DNA of 64,000 nt from Vespa crabro (lineage: Eukaryota; Arthropoda; Insecta; Hymenoptera; Vespidae). Both the position numbers and the translations under genes were made by a program. The notes beneath the pieces were generated by a model. It was given only the letters and a program-made list of their open reading frames with translations. It did not search any database and had not been told where the DNA came from. Shown here one piece after another: positions 62,635 to 64,000 of this stretch. Numbering within the stretch: position 1 is the first letter of the stretch; each line of letters opens with the position of its first letter. The stretch spans positions 4,150,742 through 4,214,741 of the forward strand of contig NC_060958.1 in NCBI RefSeq assembly GCF_910589235.1, in the 5' to 3' direction.

Positions 62635-64000
62635 GTGAGTATTTGTATTTTACCTTTTTTTTCTTGTTTCTTTCTTTTTTAATTTAGTAAATTTTGTTTC
62701 TTTCACATTTAAATCTCAATCAGAAGTAAAGGATTTTCATAGGGATCGTTTCGTAAAACGATATCTCCATTCGGTCAGCGAAATGGAAAACCTTAACGAA
62801 AAGCTACGAAAGAAATTCAATTTTAGATAAAATCTCGAGTCCAAACGTCGAGAGCAGATCTTATTCGAATGTCTATCTTTTTCTATCTTTCTCTGAATGC
62901 CCGACAATGTGCAATTAAAATGTGACTCTTGAGTCGACTTCTCGAGAAAAGAGTCCATCTTCTCGTTCTCTTTCTTTTCACAACAATCCTAATTTAATTT
63001 CTCAGAGAAAGATAGATACACACATACACAGATAAGCATACACAGAGAGAAAAAAATAAAGAAAGAAAGATAGGCATTTTTCTCTTGAGAGAAAGAAAGA
63101 GAGAAAACCATTCTGAAGATCCTACTTGAGCTCTTTAATCTTTCCAGCATTTGTATCGTAAAAGATTACGTTGGTATATCCAAGACATTCGTCGAGCCAT
63201 AATAATAAAACGATCGGATATGAAACTGAGCTTATCTCGAAAACGAACCACGCCGTTCGTCAGAATCGAACGTAAAGAGAGTATACTAAATAGAGGGGAG
63301 AGAAAAAAGTGGGGTAAAAACGTTAGCTACTTTGACGATATCCTTTCATATTTTTTCTCTTTATAGATTTTCAAGGGAATACTACGTGATCTCTCTCGCG
63401 TGTTCCACTTCTCTTTTTCGAAGAAAATCATTTGAGAAGCCCCCTCTCGTGAGGGGAGGGAACTACCTTAAATACATACGTACTTACATACATGCACACA
63501 GGACCCTTAACAGAAGTAAAAAAAAGGATAGGATAGGGAAAGGATGACGAAAAAAAAAAAAACAAAAAGTAACAAAAGAAAAAAAAAGAGAAAAAAATAT
63601 AAAGAAAGAGAACCCATGAAGGTGTCAGGTTTCAGGACCCTTTTAAAGGAGAAAAATTGTGACAAGGCGAACATGCTGCTCTAGTACGGAATGGACCACC
63701 AGAGGCGAATCGATATATAACGGCTCCTCGAACCTCGAACGTGCCACGAGACACAACTTTTGGTGTACTCGATCTATATGTATACATATACGGGAACAAT
63801 ACTAGCGTTGTTCTTTTATTCGATCTCTGTCAAAACAATGAAAAAGATTAATAAATAAAAAAGAAATAAAAAATAATAAAATAAAATAAAATAAAATAGA
63901 AAAAAAGAAAAGAAAATAGTACTTGACCGTGTACAAAGAAGTGTCGATTTTAAATAATTTTTTTGTCACTTGCGACGAAAGACCAGTATATATCCTATAT
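62635..64000 (+). other. cv-c: Start of intron 2, partial
   Basis: Begins GTGAGT and runs past the window end. No further exon seen; the rest of the SAM domain must lie downstream. Contents: pyrimidine-rich start, GA-rich stretch 63005-63105, poly-A-rich stretch 63550-63610, and (AAAAT)n-type A-rich sequence at 63840-63920. The frame at 63151-63366 is not recognisable. Confidence 0.7.

Overview
This is a eukaryotic, almost certainly insect, window. It is AT-rich with many CpG-containing words and is saturated with (CT)n/(GA)n, (TA)n and (AAT)n microsatellites. It carries a decayed mariner element and other Tc1/mariner-type remnants, and its one recognisable gene has short exons and a huge intron. 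A hymenopteran (wasp, ant or bee) is my best guess from this overall character; no single sequence proves it.

The gene is on the + strand. Two exons can be supported. Exon 1 (2746-2935) starts with an ATG preceded by an in-frame stop and ends at a GTACGT donor. Exon 2 (62563-62634) has a normal acceptor and a GTGAGT donor, and encodes the start of the SAM domain of a DLC-type RhoGAP/START protein (vertebrate DLC1/STARD12 family, Drosophila crossveinless-c). Both junctions are phase 1 and join cleanly across a 59,627-bp intron, giving an N-terminus of 87 complete codons. The RhoGAP and START domains would lie downstream of the window.

The rest is non-coding as far as I can read it. Positions 1-2745 are upstream sequence, perhaps promoter, 5' UTR, or an intron of a longer isoform. 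The giant intron (2936-62562) holds: a textbook-looking recursive-splicing ratchet site near 13898/13899; dozens of microsatellites; a perfect 42-bp inverted repeat (32268-32425); a longer diverged inverted repeat (30457-30862); a 200-N assembly gap beginning in a CT tract (38085-38284); a DDE transposase tail (38785-39012); a piggyBac-like terminal fragment with palindromes (about 55308-55433); a full-length but dead mariner (58138-59397); and a Tc1/mariner-type MITE candidate (61604-61984). Several CpG-rich, repeat-free islands (about 5.4, 16.5, 29.5, 34.9, 42.7 and 60.4 kb) are the best places to look for enhancers or alternative promoters.

Nearly all long open frames in the window are translations of microsatellites (Ser/Leu, Arg/Glu, Tyr/Ile runs) and are not genes. 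I found no rRNA, recognisable tRNA, known microRNA, CRISPR array or multi-gene system. The most interesting biology is how a gene with this architecture is transcribed and spliced, not a new enzymatic system.
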